The notes under the pieces were generated by a model, which saw nothing but the letters and a program-made list of their open reading frames with translations, ran no database searches and was not told where the DNA came from. Below, piece by piece: positions 42,370-51,477 of a DNA stretch of 64,000 bases; the first letter of the stretch is position 1; each line of letters opens with the position of its first letter. A program made the translations under genes and the position numbers. Source of the stretch: an uncultured Chloroflexales bacterium (GTDB taxonomy: Bacteria; Chloroflexota; Chloroflexia; Chloroflexales; Chloroflexaceae); contig CALCJV010000029.1 of NCBI GenBank assembly GCA_937967405.1, positions 62,001 through 126,000 of the forward strand, read 5' to 3'.

Positions 42370-43863
42370 ATGCCACCTGAAATTGTGATCCCAGCGATTG
42401 ATCTGCGTGTGATTGCTCCGATGCTGACGATCTTTGCGTGGGCAACGGTGCTGTTGATGGTTGACCTCTTCATACCCAGCAAAGACCGCAAGCTGACGGG
42501 CTACCTTGCACTGGCGGGGCTAGCGGTCACGGCACTAGTGACATTGGCGGTGCAGCCTGCGCCGGGCACGAGCCGCACATCGTTCAGCGATATGGTCGTG
42601 CTGGATAGCTTTGGCACGACGCTGACGCTGATTCTGCTGCTGATTGCGGCCTTCTCGATTGCGATCTCGATCAACTACCTCAGTTACCATAATATCGAGA
42701 TGGGCGAATACTACCCGCTCGTGCTGTTTGCCACTGGCGGGATGATCCTACTGGGCCAAAGCACCAATCTGATCCTCGTCTTTCTAGGGGTTGAGTTGCT
42801 CTCGATCACGCTGTATGTGCTGACGGCATTCTTCTACCCGCGCTACACCTCTGAGGAAGCCGGGCTGAAGTACCTCTTGCTCGGTGCATTTGCGGCGGGC
42901 TTCCTGATCTACGGCATCGCGTTGATCTATGGTGGGGCGGGCACGCTCAATCTGTTTGAGATCGGCGCGTTGCTCGATACGTCGCTGACAGTGGGTGCGG
43001 CCTTCCCGCCGGGGGCGTTGCTCGTGCTGATCGGCGGAGCACTGGTGCTGATCGGCTTCTGCTTCAAAATTTCACTCGTGCCATTTCACATGTGGACACC
43101 GGATGTCTACGAAGGCTCACCAACACCAGTTGCGGCATTTATGTCGGTGGGCACGAAGGGCGCAGCCTTTGCCGCGTTGCTCCGCATCCTGATTGTTGCG
43201 CTCCTGCCATTCAAGGTCTATTGGCTACCGGTGCTTGGCGTGCTGGCCACCCTGACAATGCTGTTTGGCAACATTGCCGCGCTAATGCAGCCAAATGTGA
43301 AGCGTATGCTGGCCTATAGCAGCGTGGGCCACGCGGGCTACATCACCATCGGGATTATGACGGCGGGTACGCATGGCACGGAGAGCTTCTTGTTCTACCT
43401 TTTGGCGTATGCACTAGCGAATATGGGCGCGTTCGCGGTACTGATTACGCTGGAGCGGCGCGGTGAGATGGCGTGGAGCGTGGATGATTTCGCAGGGCTG
43501 TGGAAACGCTACCCACTCTTGGCGATTGCTATGGCGACGTTTATGCTATCGCTTGCCGGTGTGCCCCCAACGGCCGGCTTCTTCGGCAAATTCTTTGTGT
43601 TTGCCGCCGCGTGGGAAGATGGGCAAGTCTTTCTTGTCTTTATGGGTGTGCTATCAAGTGCGATTGCGGCATTCTTCTACCTGCGGGTGATTATTCGGAT
43701 GTTTATGGATGAGCCGATGCGTGAGGTTATACCGATCTTCAATCGCGGGCTAACGATCACGATTGGCATCGCCGTTGTCGGAACTATCGTGTTTGGCTTG
43801 CTGCCCACGCCGCTGGTGAGCCTCGTGCAGAATGCGGTGATTGCGCTGGGCGTAGGGGGGTAG
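42370..43863 (+). CDS. nuoN: NADH-quinone oxidoreductase subunit N
   Basis: 497 aa antiporter-like subunit closing the operon, 5 bp after nuoM. GVELLSITLYVLTAFF with the conserved Glu, KISLVPFHMWTPDVYEGSPTP with the proton-path Lys and His, and LAYSSVGHAGYITIGIM are all present. Followed by a strong hairpin at 43902. All fourteen subunits are thus intact in this window. Confidence 0.97.
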   Translation: MPPEIVIPAIDLRVIAPMLTIFAWATVLLMVDLFIPSKDRKLTGYLALAGLAVTALVTLAVQPAPGTSRTSFSDMVVLDSFGTTLTLILLLIAAFSIAISINYLSYHNIEMGEYYPLVLFATGGMILLGQSTNLILVFLGVELLSITLYVLTAFFYPRYTSEEAGLKYLLLGAFAAGFLIYGIALIYGGAGTLNLFEIGALLDTSLTVGAAFPPGALLVLIGGALVLIGFCFKISLVPFHMWTPDVYEGSPTPVAAFMSVGTKGAAFAALLRILIVALLPFKVYWLPVLGVLATLTMLFGNIAALMQPNVKRMLAYSSVGHAGYITIGIMTAGTHGTESFLFYLLAYALANMGAFAVLITLERRGEMAWSVDDFAGLWKRYPLLAIAMATFMLSLAGVPPTAGFFGKFFVFAAAWEDGQVFLVFMGVLSSAIAAFFYLRVIIRMFMDEPMREVIPIFNRGLTITIGIAVVGTIVFGLLPTPLVSLVQNAVIALGVGG

Positions 43864-43901
43864 AACCCGCTAAGCTGCATCGCTAGCAGATAGATACGCA
43901 A

Positions 43902-43928
43902 GAGCCGTGCCCCAGAGGGGCACGGCTT
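43902..43928 (+). terminator. hairpin terminator between nuoN and baeRF3
   Basis: AGCCGTGCCCC (43903-43913), loop AGA, GGGGCACGGCT (43917-43927): a perfect 11-bp stem closed by one further G-U pair. No T-tract on either side. Position between convergent genes suggests a bidirectional terminator. Confidence 0.8.
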
Positions 43929-43959
43929 GTGCTTTGGGGCAGCTATCTGCACAACGCCT

Positions 43960-45045
43960 TTAGTAGCGCAGGATCAGCGCAATCTGATCGTGTTGCGGGA
44001 GCGTGCCATCATCTACAAAGACAACCCGCCCGCCCTTCGCTAGCACGATCTCGATCACCTCATCTACGGCATCATCCAGATCAGTCGGGTCGGTGGGGGT
44101 CTCAATCGGTTCCAAGCCCATCCCATCGGCTGCCACCCGCGCCGGATAGTGAAAATCCTCCTCGACAATCAGCACTGCGCCGCGCCCTTCGTGGGCCAAT
44201 CGCCACACCTCACCAATCGTGGAGGCGCAGCGTTGAGCCCCGATGGCGGCATCGAGTTCATCCAGCACCTGCTTGCGCTGTGCGGCGAGGGCTTCTTTGA
44301 CGGGGGGCCAGATGAGCTTGCCCAATTCGTGGGCGGAGGTAGTATCGTGGTTGCCGCGCAGGCTCGCAATCACTTTATCGGCGTTGCGAGCAACTTCGCT
44401 GAAGAACGAGAGATAGCGATCTACGCCCACCAATGCGATTGGGAGTGGGTCTTTTGCTAGAATCGCGGTCAGCTCATTGTCCACATTGCGGAAGAAAGCA
44501 CGGTGGTGCTCATCTCGATAAAGTGACGCATTCACGGCAGGATCGCTGGGCAAAGTGGTTGCGCCGCCGGGACCGCCGTGGGTCATGGGGAAGGCTCCGT
44601 AGCGCACCTCTTCGAGATCACCGCGCACCCCTTCAAAGAGGCGCGTGGGCTGCTCGCTGAGAGCGAGCACCCAATAACGCGGACTGCGGTTAAGGGCAAA
44701 CACGAGATCGCGGGTGAAGAAGTTCTCGTCAATAATCACCCGCTCCGGTAGCGTAAAGGGCAGGTAGTGCTTCTGGGCAACATCTTGATTGACAAAGATC
44801 ACTAAGCCATCGAGGGTATATCTGTAATCAATCTCATTGACGAGTTCATCGAGGGCTTTCAGCAGTGGCTCTACCTCACGCCGCGAGAATTCTTCAAGCA
44901 AGCGGTTGGTCATCTGCGTAACAAGATTTCGCACGCGGATCGGGTCTTGCTTGTTATCCGGCGAGGTGCGATGGGTTGGCAGGGTAATCGTTAGGCTAGG
45001 GTAGCCTTGATAGCTCTGGATCGTTTGCAGATCAGCACGATTCAT
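43960..45045 (-). CDS. baeRF3-type release-factor-like protein
   Basis: 361 aa. The whole length matches bacterial archaeo-eukaryotic release factor family 3 proteins: a TITLPTHRTSPDNKQDPIRV start, LVIFVNQDVAQKHYLPF, RYWVLALSEQPTRLFEG (strand preceding the eRF1-like middle domain) and LPIALVGVDRYLSFF. In the relevant loop no GGQ motif is seen, so peptide release is not certain; such proteins are thought to act on stalled or hibernating ribosomes. Start at 45045 follows GAAAGGACT. Single gene, converging on nuoN. Confidence 0.85.
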   Translation of the reverse strand: MNRADLQTIQSYQGYPSLTITLPTHRTSPDNKQDPIRVRNLVTQMTNRLLEEFSRREVEPLLKALDELVNEIDYRYTLDGLVIFVNQDVAQKHYLPFTLPERVIIDENFFTRDLVFALNRSPRYWVLALSEQPTRLFEGVRGDLEEVRYGAFPMTHGGPGGATTLPSDPAVNASLYRDEHHRAFFRNVDNELTAILAKDPLPIALVGVDRYLSFFSEVARNADKVIASLRGNHDTTSAHELGKLIWPPVKEALAAQRKQVLDELDAAIGAQRCASTIGEVWRLAHEGRGAVLIVEEDFHYPARVAADGMGLEPIETPTDPTDLDDAVDEVIEIVLAKGGRVVFVDDGTLPQHDQIALILRY

Positions 45046-45128
45046 CGTGAGTCCTTTCTGTAACTTCGGCTGTTTATGGGCATGCGCCAGCGCAGAACGT
45101 GCGCCGCCGCTGCGGATGCTTGCAGGGC

Positions 45129-45137
45129 ATTATAGCA
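45129..45137 (-). promoter_or_regulatory. extended -10 promoter for baeRF3
   Basis: TGCTATAAT on the minus strand at 45137-45129, giving a leader of about 75 nt before the start at 45045. No convincing -35. Confidence 0.5.
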
Positions 45138-45179
45138 CGTCATACGCTGGATGCCCGAAAGGGCTTGCTAGGTATGGCT

Positions 45180-47543
45180 CTAGCGGGCTTCCCGCCGCAC
45201 GAGGGGCAGGTATACCTGTGCTGCACTGCGCGGCGCAACCACGAGGACATACTCGCCCGTCTGCTGCACGGACATGGTAAGTTCACGTTGGTTAGGATCG
45301 AGGCTGTAGTGCAGCCCAACGCTGGCTTGCCGCCAGCCCTGCGCCGTGCGCCGATAGAGGCGTAGCGCACGCTCAGCATCTGCGCTTTGCAGATAACGTT
45401 CATCCACTTTCAGCACCAGCGTGAGCGGCGCAGCAAAATCGAACTGGTTGAGTACTAGCGTGTTGTGCAGCGCATTCAGGCGGAAGGCGTGTCCGGCATA
45501 GCTCAGTTCCGGTGGAAGCGGCAGGGTTGGGGTTGCCCGTTCGGTATAGCTGAGGGTGGTGGTGGTGTGTACCGCGAAGGCTGGAATGCGTAGCTCGAAG
45601 GTGGTATTCGGGCTGCGGTCGCGCAGGATGCCGGTTTGGTTGGGGGCAATGGTTACCTGCCCGTTGTTGCCAATCGCGGGCAGCAGGAGCGGGATCGGGG
45701 TGGCCGTTGGGCTGGGCGTTGCTGTTGGTGGTGGGGTTGGTGTCGGTTCGGGGGTTGGTTCCAGCGTGGCCGTTGGTTCGGGGGTGGGGCTAAGGAACGG
45801 CGCAGGCGGTGGCACTTGGCGAATGTAGAGCGGGTCTTCGCTGAGCCGGAGACGTAGGACATCCCCACTCATGCTGAAGTTGGCGGGGAGCCAATCCCGC
45901 GTGCGGACTTCAGGGGTCATGCCCGGCTCAAGGCGCAGCTGCACCTCCTGCACGCCGGTATTGACCCACACAACGTCAATGATGGCTCCATCGGCGGCAA
46001 GCACACGCAGGCCGAAGCGTGTGCCGTGCGGCACTTTTGCCAGCGCGTTGTAGCCATAGCCGTGTAGCGGGCTAGGCCCCAGCACCTGCGCCCCGTTCAG
46101 AATACCGTTCAGCACGGCATACGCGCCGTAGGCAACCTTTGGGCGGTAGCCGCGTGCGAAGGTATCGAGGATGCTATGCCCACCCCACTGCACCTGTGCC
46201 CCATCGAATTTGTCTTCCAGTTGGAAGTAGTTGACGTGCTGCACACCCAGCATCAGGGCAATGGCGTGGGTACGAATCATATAGTTGGCTTGCTGCACTT
46301 CGGTGCGACACAGGTTGCTGGCAAGCTCCAGCTGGGCTGGCGGATCAGCCGGTTCTGGCGATTCGTCCGGCTCAAGCGGGGTAGGCAGATTGTAGCGGGT
46401 AAGGTAGGAGTCATCGGGGGCTTGGGCGAGGAACGTTGAACATGTAGACCAACCGACTTCCGTGATCCAGACTGGGCGCATGGGGGTGTTGGTGGCAACA
46501 CTGCGATTGTGCAGCCATGTCAGGGTTTGCTGCACGCGCCCCCACATACTGACCAAACTGATCAGCCCCGATTGGTCGGGAGCAACATCGGGCATGTACG
46601 GATGAATTGCCATAATGTCAAAACTCTGCCACGCGGCGGGGACAGCGGCAAAGACTTGGTTGTAGAAGTTCAAGCCATCCTGATGCCCGCGCCCATCGTT
46701 CCACGCGCCATCAAAGACGTAGACCCCACCAATCGCAACCAGTGCCGTTGGATCAGCTTGCTTGACGGCGGCATAGGCGGCAACCAGTAGCTCACCGTAC
46801 TCGGCGGGGCTGCCGGGCCATGTCTCCCACGCATTCGGCTCGTTCCAGATTTGCCACACGGCAACACGCGGCGAGCCGGGCGCATCGTAGAGGCCATCGC
46901 CGTCGTAGCGTTCGACAGTATGCGCGAGGGTCAGCGCAAAGTCGGCGATGTAGGCTTGGGCTGGCGGACACCAATACGGCTCGGTGCGGGTGCCCTGCGC
47001 GGCAAACCGATTGACCCGCTCGTTGCAATCGCTGGGGCGGGCCCACGCAGGCGTGGTGGAGACCATGCCGATGATGCCATAGCCGGATGCGGCAATCTGG
47101 CGCAGGCGGTTATCGAATACACCCCACTCGCGTTTCTTGCGCCCATTGCGCTCAAGATTGGCCCAACTCAACTCCTCGCGGGCCCACGTAATGCCTACCT
47201 GCCGCCCAAGTAGCATGAGCGTCGCAGTGCCATCGGTGATAATCTTGCCGTTTGCGTCACGCACGGTATCATTCCACAGCCGCTCTAGCCCCGTGAAATA
47301 GGTGTTCATGCCGGTATACCCGACGTGGATGGGTTGCGGATTAGGATTGACGAACTGCGTGAGCGTGGGATCGCTGGCGGTAAGCGGCGGGGTGGGGCTT
47401 GATTGAGCGGTGGCGGGGATGCTGCTGGGGGGCAGCAGCGTGAGCAGCAGCCCGATCAGCAGCACGAGGCTACTCACGGTGAGCCAGCCGCGATAGGGTA
47501 TTGATCGTTTGGTCGTTTTGGTGGGCACGCTTGGTTTGTGCAT
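45180..47543 (-). CDS. secreted clan A glycoside hydrolase with YLPL tail
   Basis: 787 aa. Signal peptide (SSLVLLIGLLLTLLPPSSIPATAQ) and a catalytic TIM barrel to about residue 560: VAVWQIWNEPNAW holds the acid/base Glu after Asn (about 232) and RPVWITEVGWST the likely nucleophile Glu (about 359), the clan A arrangement seen in GH5/GH39-like enzymes. A Pro/Thr linker of about 50 residues follows, then a beta-rich domain ending AQVYLPLVRREAR. Acts outside the cell on a polysaccharide or glycoside not identifiable here. ATG at 47543 with GAGGAGG upstream. Confidence 0.82.
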   Translation of the reverse strand: MHKPSVPTKTTKRSIPYRGWLTVSSLVLLIGLLLTLLPPSSIPATAQSSPTPPLTASDPTLTQFVNPNPQPIHVGYTGMNTYFTGLERLWNDTVRDANGKIITDGTATLMLLGRQVGITWAREELSWANLERNGRKKREWGVFDNRLRQIAASGYGIIGMVSTTPAWARPSDCNERVNRFAAQGTRTEPYWCPPAQAYIADFALTLAHTVERYDGDGLYDAPGSPRVAVWQIWNEPNAWETWPGSPAEYGELLVAAYAAVKQADPTALVAIGGVYVFDGAWNDGRGHQDGLNFYNQVFAAVPAAWQSFDIMAIHPYMPDVAPDQSGLISLVSMWGRVQQTLTWLHNRSVATNTPMRPVWITEVGWSTCSTFLAQAPDDSYLTRYNLPTPLEPDESPEPADPPAQLELASNLCRTEVQQANYMIRTHAIALMLGVQHVNYFQLEDKFDGAQVQWGGHSILDTFARGYRPKVAYGAYAVLNGILNGAQVLGPSPLHGYGYNALAKVPHGTRFGLRVLAADGAIIDVVWVNTGVQEVQLRLEPGMTPEVRTRDWLPANFSMSGDVLRLRLSEDPLYIRQVPPPAPFLSPTPEPTATLEPTPEPTPTPPPTATPSPTATPIPLLLPAIGNNGQVTIAPNQTGILRDRSPNTTFELRIPAFAVHTTTTLSYTERATPTLPLPPELSYAGHAFRLNALHNTLVLNQFDFAAPLTLVLKVDERYLQSADAERALRLYRRTAQGWRQASVGLHYSLDPNQRELTMSVQQTGEYVLVVAPRSAAQVYLPLVRREAR

Positions 47544-47820
47544 AGATTCACATCCTCCTCGTTCACTATAGTAGCATGCCTACCCGCAAAAAAGAATGAG
47601 GCGATGGTTACAACTTGGCGGCACATGCTGCGGGTCGCCTTGTGCGAACTGTCTAGTGACTTTATCCTGTATGATCTATACAAGCCAGATGGTGGTATAA
47701 TTACACAAACAACATGGACTCACTGATCAATCTGCGGCACACGCTGGCTGCGCCGCTGCACATCGCGTAGCAAGGCGATAGTGTCGGCAGAGTATACACG
47801 CACGGAAATGAGAAGTAGGC

Positions 47821-49389
47821 ATGGCAGGGGTAACGGTCTATGATGTACTGCGGCTTGCTGCGCCGATGGGCACGCTGCTAGCGGCAGGGGCAACAGGGGT
47901 GACGCATCAGGTGACGTGGGTGGCAACACTGCGAGCCACGCCGCCGGTGTTTGCGGATGTACGTGGTGGCGAACTTGTTGTTCTTTCTATTGAATCTGCA
48001 CAAACGATAGATCCGCGCCTCACATTGGATGTGATGTTGCGGCGGCTAGCGCAAGCTCCGGTGGCGGCCGTGGCTGTACAAGGCACGGTGAGCCAAGCTG
48101 ATCTTGAGGTGGCGGATCGGGTGGCCCTGCCGCTGTTACATGTGCCTGACGATGCTGATCTGCGGGAGGTGGAGCGTGAGACCAAACGCCTGATTACGGA
48201 CTTTGAGGCCCAGCTTGAGCGGCGCGGAGCCCAGCTCTACAATACGCTCACGCAACGTTCGCTTGATCTGCACAGCGAGCATGCGATTCTTCAGACACTG
48301 GTTGACCATACGGGGCAGAGCTTTGCGGCCTATGCGCCGAATGGCGATCTGCGCCTGCAAATGGCGCACGGGCAAGCCCAGCTTGCACTGCAATCGCTGC
48401 GCCCGACGGCAGCGGGTGAGCAGGTGTTGCTCAATCAGCAGATCTGGATTAAGCCGATCAGTCCTTCCGAGAGCCAGCAGAGCCTGCCAGCGGGCTATCT
48501 AGCGGTTGCGGGCACTCGGCTTGATGATTGGGATCGGCTGGCGGTGCAGCAGGGCGCAGCCGCATTGGCACTGGTTGCCGCCCGTGAGCAGGCGGTGATG
48601 GCGGTGGAGGAACGCTTGCGGGGCGATTTCCTCTCGATGGTGCTATCGGGACAGCCGGGCGATCCGGTGGTGCTGCTTCAGCGCGGGCAGGAGCTGGGCT
48701 ACGATGTGAAGCAGCCCCATGTGGCGGTGATGGTAGCGATGGACCGCACGGCTTCGAGTGCCGTGCTGAGCCGGATTATGAGCAGCATGCAAAGCGAGTT
48801 GGGGCGGCGCAATATTGCCGCGCCACTGCTGCGCCGCGAGACGAGTGTGCTGTGTATGATGCCGTTAGGCAATAATGGAACCCGCCCCCGCGATGTTGCC
48901 GATGCGCTGCATGATCGCTTGCGCGGCGATTATCCGGGTGTGGTGTTGGCATTGGGCAATCCGGCACAAAGCCTGATCGAGTGGTCGCGTTCGTTCAAGG
49001 AGGCCGAGCAGGCTTTGGTGCTTGGGCAGCAGCTGTTCGGGTCCGAGCGGGTGCTGGCGTTCAGCGATCTGGGCGTGTATCGGCTGATGGTGCTGCTGCG
49101 CGAATCGCCGGAGCTGTGGACGTTTTACCGTGAGACATTGGCGACTTTGGTGGAGTATGATCGCAAGCAGCAGGGCGAGTTGCTGAAGACGTTGGAAGCC
49201 TACTTCAATCATTTGGGCAATCTGCGGGCAACATCGGAAGCGTTGCATGTCCACCGCAATACGCTGCTGTATCGGCTGGAGCGGATTGAGCAGATTAGTG
49301 GGCTAGACTTGAGCAATGCGGAGGAGCATTTCGCACTGTGGCTGGCATTGCGGGCCCACCGCGTGCTTCGTACACTGGAGCCAAGCTGA
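47821..49389 (+). CDS. PucR-family transcriptional regulator
   Basis: 522 aa. PucR-type N-terminal domain (about 1-125; TVYDVLRLAAPMGTLLAAG, FADVRGGELVVLS), a central CdaR GGDEF-like region (about 270-400), and a C-terminal PucR helix-turn-helix (LEAYFNHLGNLRATSEALHVHRNTLLYRLERIE, about 455-500). Such proteins regulate purine, amino acid or sugar-acid catabolism, usually as activators for adjacent genes. No catabolic operon is adjacent here, so the target is not evident. It is followed by the tRNA promoter. Confidence 0.92.
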   Translation: MAGVTVYDVLRLAAPMGTLLAAGATGVTHQVTWVATLRATPPVFADVRGGELVVLSIESAQTIDPRLTLDVMLRRLAQAPVAAVAVQGTVSQADLEVADRVALPLLHVPDDADLREVERETKRLITDFEAQLERRGAQLYNTLTQRSLDLHSEHAILQTLVDHTGQSFAAYAPNGDLRLQMAHGQAQLALQSLRPTAAGEQVLLNQQIWIKPISPSESQQSLPAGYLAVAGTRLDDWDRLAVQQGAAALALVAAREQAVMAVEERLRGDFLSMVLSGQPGDPVVLLQRGQELGYDVKQPHVAVMVAMDRTASSAVLSRIMSSMQSELGRRNIAAPLLRRETSVLCMMPLGNNGTRPRDVADALHDRLRGDYPGVVLALGNPAQSLIEWSRSFKEAEQALVLGQQLFGSERVLAFSDLGVYRLMVLLRESPELWTFYRETLATLVEYDRKQQGELLKTLEAYFNHLGNLRATSEALHVHRNTLLYRLERIEQISGLDLSNAEEHFALWLALRAHRVLRTLEPS

Positions 49390-49399
49390 TGCGGTGCGC

Positions 49400-49428
49400 T
49401 TGACAAACCATGCCGCACCTGCTATACT
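49400..49428 (+). promoter_or_regulatory. strong promoter for tRNA-Asn
   Basis: TTGACA at 49400-49405, exactly 17 nt, TATACT at 49423-49428 with TGC before it (extended -10). The tRNA starts 53 bp downstream of the -10. This is the best sigma70-like promoter in the window, as expected for a tRNA gene. Confidence 0.8.
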
Positions 49429-49481
49429 AGCATGGTGTCAATTAGCGTGCGTCTTTTTGTTGTGCGCTTCACAGGCAATGA

Positions 49482-49556
49482 TCCCCGATAGCTCAACGGT
49501 AGAGCGGCTGACTGTTAATCAGTAGGTTCTAGGTTCGAATCCTAGTCGGGGAGCCA
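49482..49556 (+). tRNA. tRNA-Asn (anticodon GTT)
   Basis: Full cloverleaf: acceptor TCCCCGA/TCGGGGA, D arm GCTC/GAGC, anticodon loop CTGTTAA giving GTT, T arm CTAGG-TTCGAAT-CCTAG, discriminator G and encoded CCA at 49554-49556. The anticodon stem has one G-T pair. Decodes AAC and AAU. Confidence 0.97.
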
Positions 49557-49877
49557 CTTCTCCTTACCTTCCTTCGCGTCCTGCGTGGTTTACGTTCTCT
49601 ATCCCAACACCTGACATCCCCCTATTCTTGGGATATACTTCCCGCACATGGCAGTGACCGACCGACACACATCGGAACAGGCACATTCGCAGTGAGCAGG
49701 TGTTGGGCATCCGCCGCGAGCTTGGCGACCGGCGCGGCACAGGCCAACCTTCGCAGGGCTGCACCGCTATACGGCGGATGGTAGTGAGCTACAGATGCAA
49801 TCTTATCGGCTTCGCGCAGCCTGCGCGTGTGTTCTTGTTATTCCAACGATGTTCCAAACTCGTTCAAGAAGGACGAT
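49557..49877 (+). other. intergenic segment after tRNA-Asn
   Basis: No gene supported. Just after the tRNA there is a short stretch with the repeat-type text CCTTCGCGTCCTGCGTGG. A perfect 11-bp inverted repeat CCCAACACCTG (49603-49613) and CAGGTGTTGGG (49697-49707) is separated by 83 bp. No duplicate of the tRNA 3' end was found that would mark an integration site. Confidence 0.5.
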
Positions 49878-50035
49878 ATGTCCCAACCCAAACATACTAT
49901 CACTGATTTGCCACACTTGCTATCTCAGCTTGCCCACGAAGATAATCAGATCGCAAAAGATGCTGGCGATGTGATATTGGCCCTCGGTGTGTCAGCCACG
50001 CCAAGTCTACTTGAGGCTACTCCTACTGCACCGAC

Positions 50036-50889
50036 TCATGCCAAACGGCGACTTGTTTTTTTGTTGGGTGAAATAGCGCGACGCGAGGACGCTGACACAC
50101 GTAAGATCGAACCAGTCTCAAAAACCCTGTCGTAATAAAATGAGGACACACGCCAGTTGGACGAACCCCAAAAATTGACCCCGTAGTGCTCATACCGCAC
50201 GACCAAGCGGCGGTAGTTCTGTAACCAAGCAAAGGCCCGCTCGACCTTCCAGCGCCGCTGCGCTCGGCGGAGGGGCCGCCCATCCTGCGTTTTCCGCTTC
50301 CGGGTGCGCCGATGCGGGGCAATCATCGCGATCTGCTGCGCGGCCAACGCGGCATCCAACGCATCGCGATCATACGCCTTGTCACCAATCAACCGCTCCG
50401 GCACGTCGTCGGTGAACACCGAGACCAGCGTGTCTTGCACGTGGGTGCGTTCGTGGCGGTGCGCGGCTTCCACGTGCACCCCAATGGGCAGGCCGTTGGC
50501 ATCGACGATCAGCATCACGGTCGAGCCGGTGCCATCCTTGCCCCGCCCGACGTTGCCGCCCCGTTTTTTGCTTCCACGAAGCTCCCATCGATGAAGGCTT
50601 CTGCTCGGTCGATCCGACCCTGCTCTTGGAGTACGCCAGCCAGCGTCTGGGCCATCCGCTCGAAGACCCCCTGGTCGATCCACGCTTGGAAGCGTCGATG
50701 GCAGGTCTGGTACGGCGGATACCGCTCGGGCAGGTCTTTCCACCGCGCACCACTCCGCAGCACCCACAGGATGCCGTTCAGAATGGCGCGATCATCCACC
50801 CGCGCTCGCCCGTTGCCATCGGGACGACGGGGCACCACCGGAATGGACGGTGCCAGCCGTGCCCACTGTTCATCGGTCAGGTCAGCCAC
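50036..50889 (-). CDS. IS5-family transposase in two overlapping frames
   Basis: orfA runs from a GTG at 50889 (GGAGG upstream) to a stop at 50515: MADLTDEQW, ILWVLRSGARWKDLPERY, AFIDGSFVEAKN with the first DDE aspartate. orfB in the -1 frame carries RLIGDKAYDRDALD (second Asp) and KVERAFAWLQNYRRLVVRYE (Glu with the Y-R signature). The frames join at an AAAAAAC heptamer, giving one DDE transposase of about 280 residues. orfB has no stop inside the element: it reads through the terminal repeat and ends at 50036 in the interrupted gene. IS427-like subgroup judged by layout. Confidence 0.85.
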
Positions 50890-50955
50890 AGTCGCGTCCC
50901 TCCGCTCTGCTGCGATTATACCGGGAGAAGATTATACCATTTTTGAGACTGGTTC
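50109..50955 (-). mobile_element. IS5-family insertion sequence, about 847 bp
   Basis: Perfect 16-bp terminal inverted repeats: GAACCAGTCTCAAAAA at 50109-50124 and its complement TTTTTGAGACTGGTTC at 50940-50955. It encloses the two-frame transposase. Target-site duplication is not clear (flanks ATC and AAT), so the element may be a few bases shorter than listed. Intact terminal repeats and catalytic residues suggest recent insertion. Confidence 0.85.
50563..50569 (-). promoter_or_regulatory. -1 ribosomal frameshift heptamer in the transposase
   Basis: On the minus strand A AAA AAC at 50569-50563, in the correct phase relative to orfA, fits the X XXY YYZ rule. Slippage joins orfA to orfB. Confidence 0.8.
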
Positions 50956-51038
50956 AATCTCTTCCAATTGTCCATAAATTGATTCGTTCAACCTCTTCTT
51001 CCTTTGTGAATAGATATTCGTCTGATCTGGAGAGATGA

Positions 51039-51477
51039 ACAAATTGTTTTCTTCTAGCTATTTTGTAACAGCAGAAGATATATATGGCGGTCACACGGGC
51101 CGGACAGAAACTGGTGCTGATGTATGTGGAAACACCGCCAGTCGAGGTGGACGCGGCACTGGCCGCGGTCTAGGATGCGTGAGGAGCGCGGGGGCTGGTG
51201 TTAGGGGTCAGGTGTCAGGGGGTGGGAAGGCAACCCACGAAGCGCACGAAGCGCACGAGGGGGTCAGGGATTAGGGGGCAGGGCGGCGGGAGTGGGGGGG
51301 CGAGGTGCGGGAGCGGCGGGGGGACGTGAGCCGTGCCCCCTGACCTCTCGCACCTGACCCCTCGCACCTCGCTCTTAATCCCTTCTTAACATGAACTTTA
51401 CCTTCGGATGATGTACCCTGCCCCACGCTGTACTATACTTATACATTAGGAGATGCAGAAACAGTACCTACAAACGC
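51039..51477 (+). other. repeat-rich intergenic region
   Basis: A 29-codon frame at 51084-51173 may be a gene remnant. From about 51190 to 51380 the DNA is made of GTCAGGTGTCAGG- and CACGAAGCGCACGAAG-type units and their complements (CCCCTGACCTCTCGCACCTGACC). A TATACT at 51434-51439 may be the -10 for the next gene; its -35 is poor. Confidence 0.55.

Larger units (their letters stand above)
49878..51038 (+). pseudogene. small HEAT-like repeat protein gene interrupted by an IS element
   Basis: A frame starting at the ATG at 49878 (AAGAAGGACGAT upstream) encodes a helical protein (LLSQLAHEDNQIAKDAGDVI, KRRLVFLLGEIARRED) for 77 codons to 50108. The IS element then enters. On the far side, the frame resumes in phase at 50955 (QSLPIVHKLIRSTSSS) and stops at 51038. 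Joining the halves gives about 104 residues, consistent with one disrupted gene. The helical repeats look HEAT-like, too short for a firm call. The IS insertion probably inactivated it. Confidence 0.6.

Noticed and set aside
50036-50135. Gene at 49827-50135 ending inside the IS as an intact protein
   Set aside because: Its last residues come from the terminal inverted repeat and transposon DNA, so the stop is acquired; the gene continues beyond the element.
49482-51038. Genomic island integrated at tRNA-Asn
   Set aside because: No integrase, no repeat of the tRNA 3' end and only one IS element; proximity alone is not enough.
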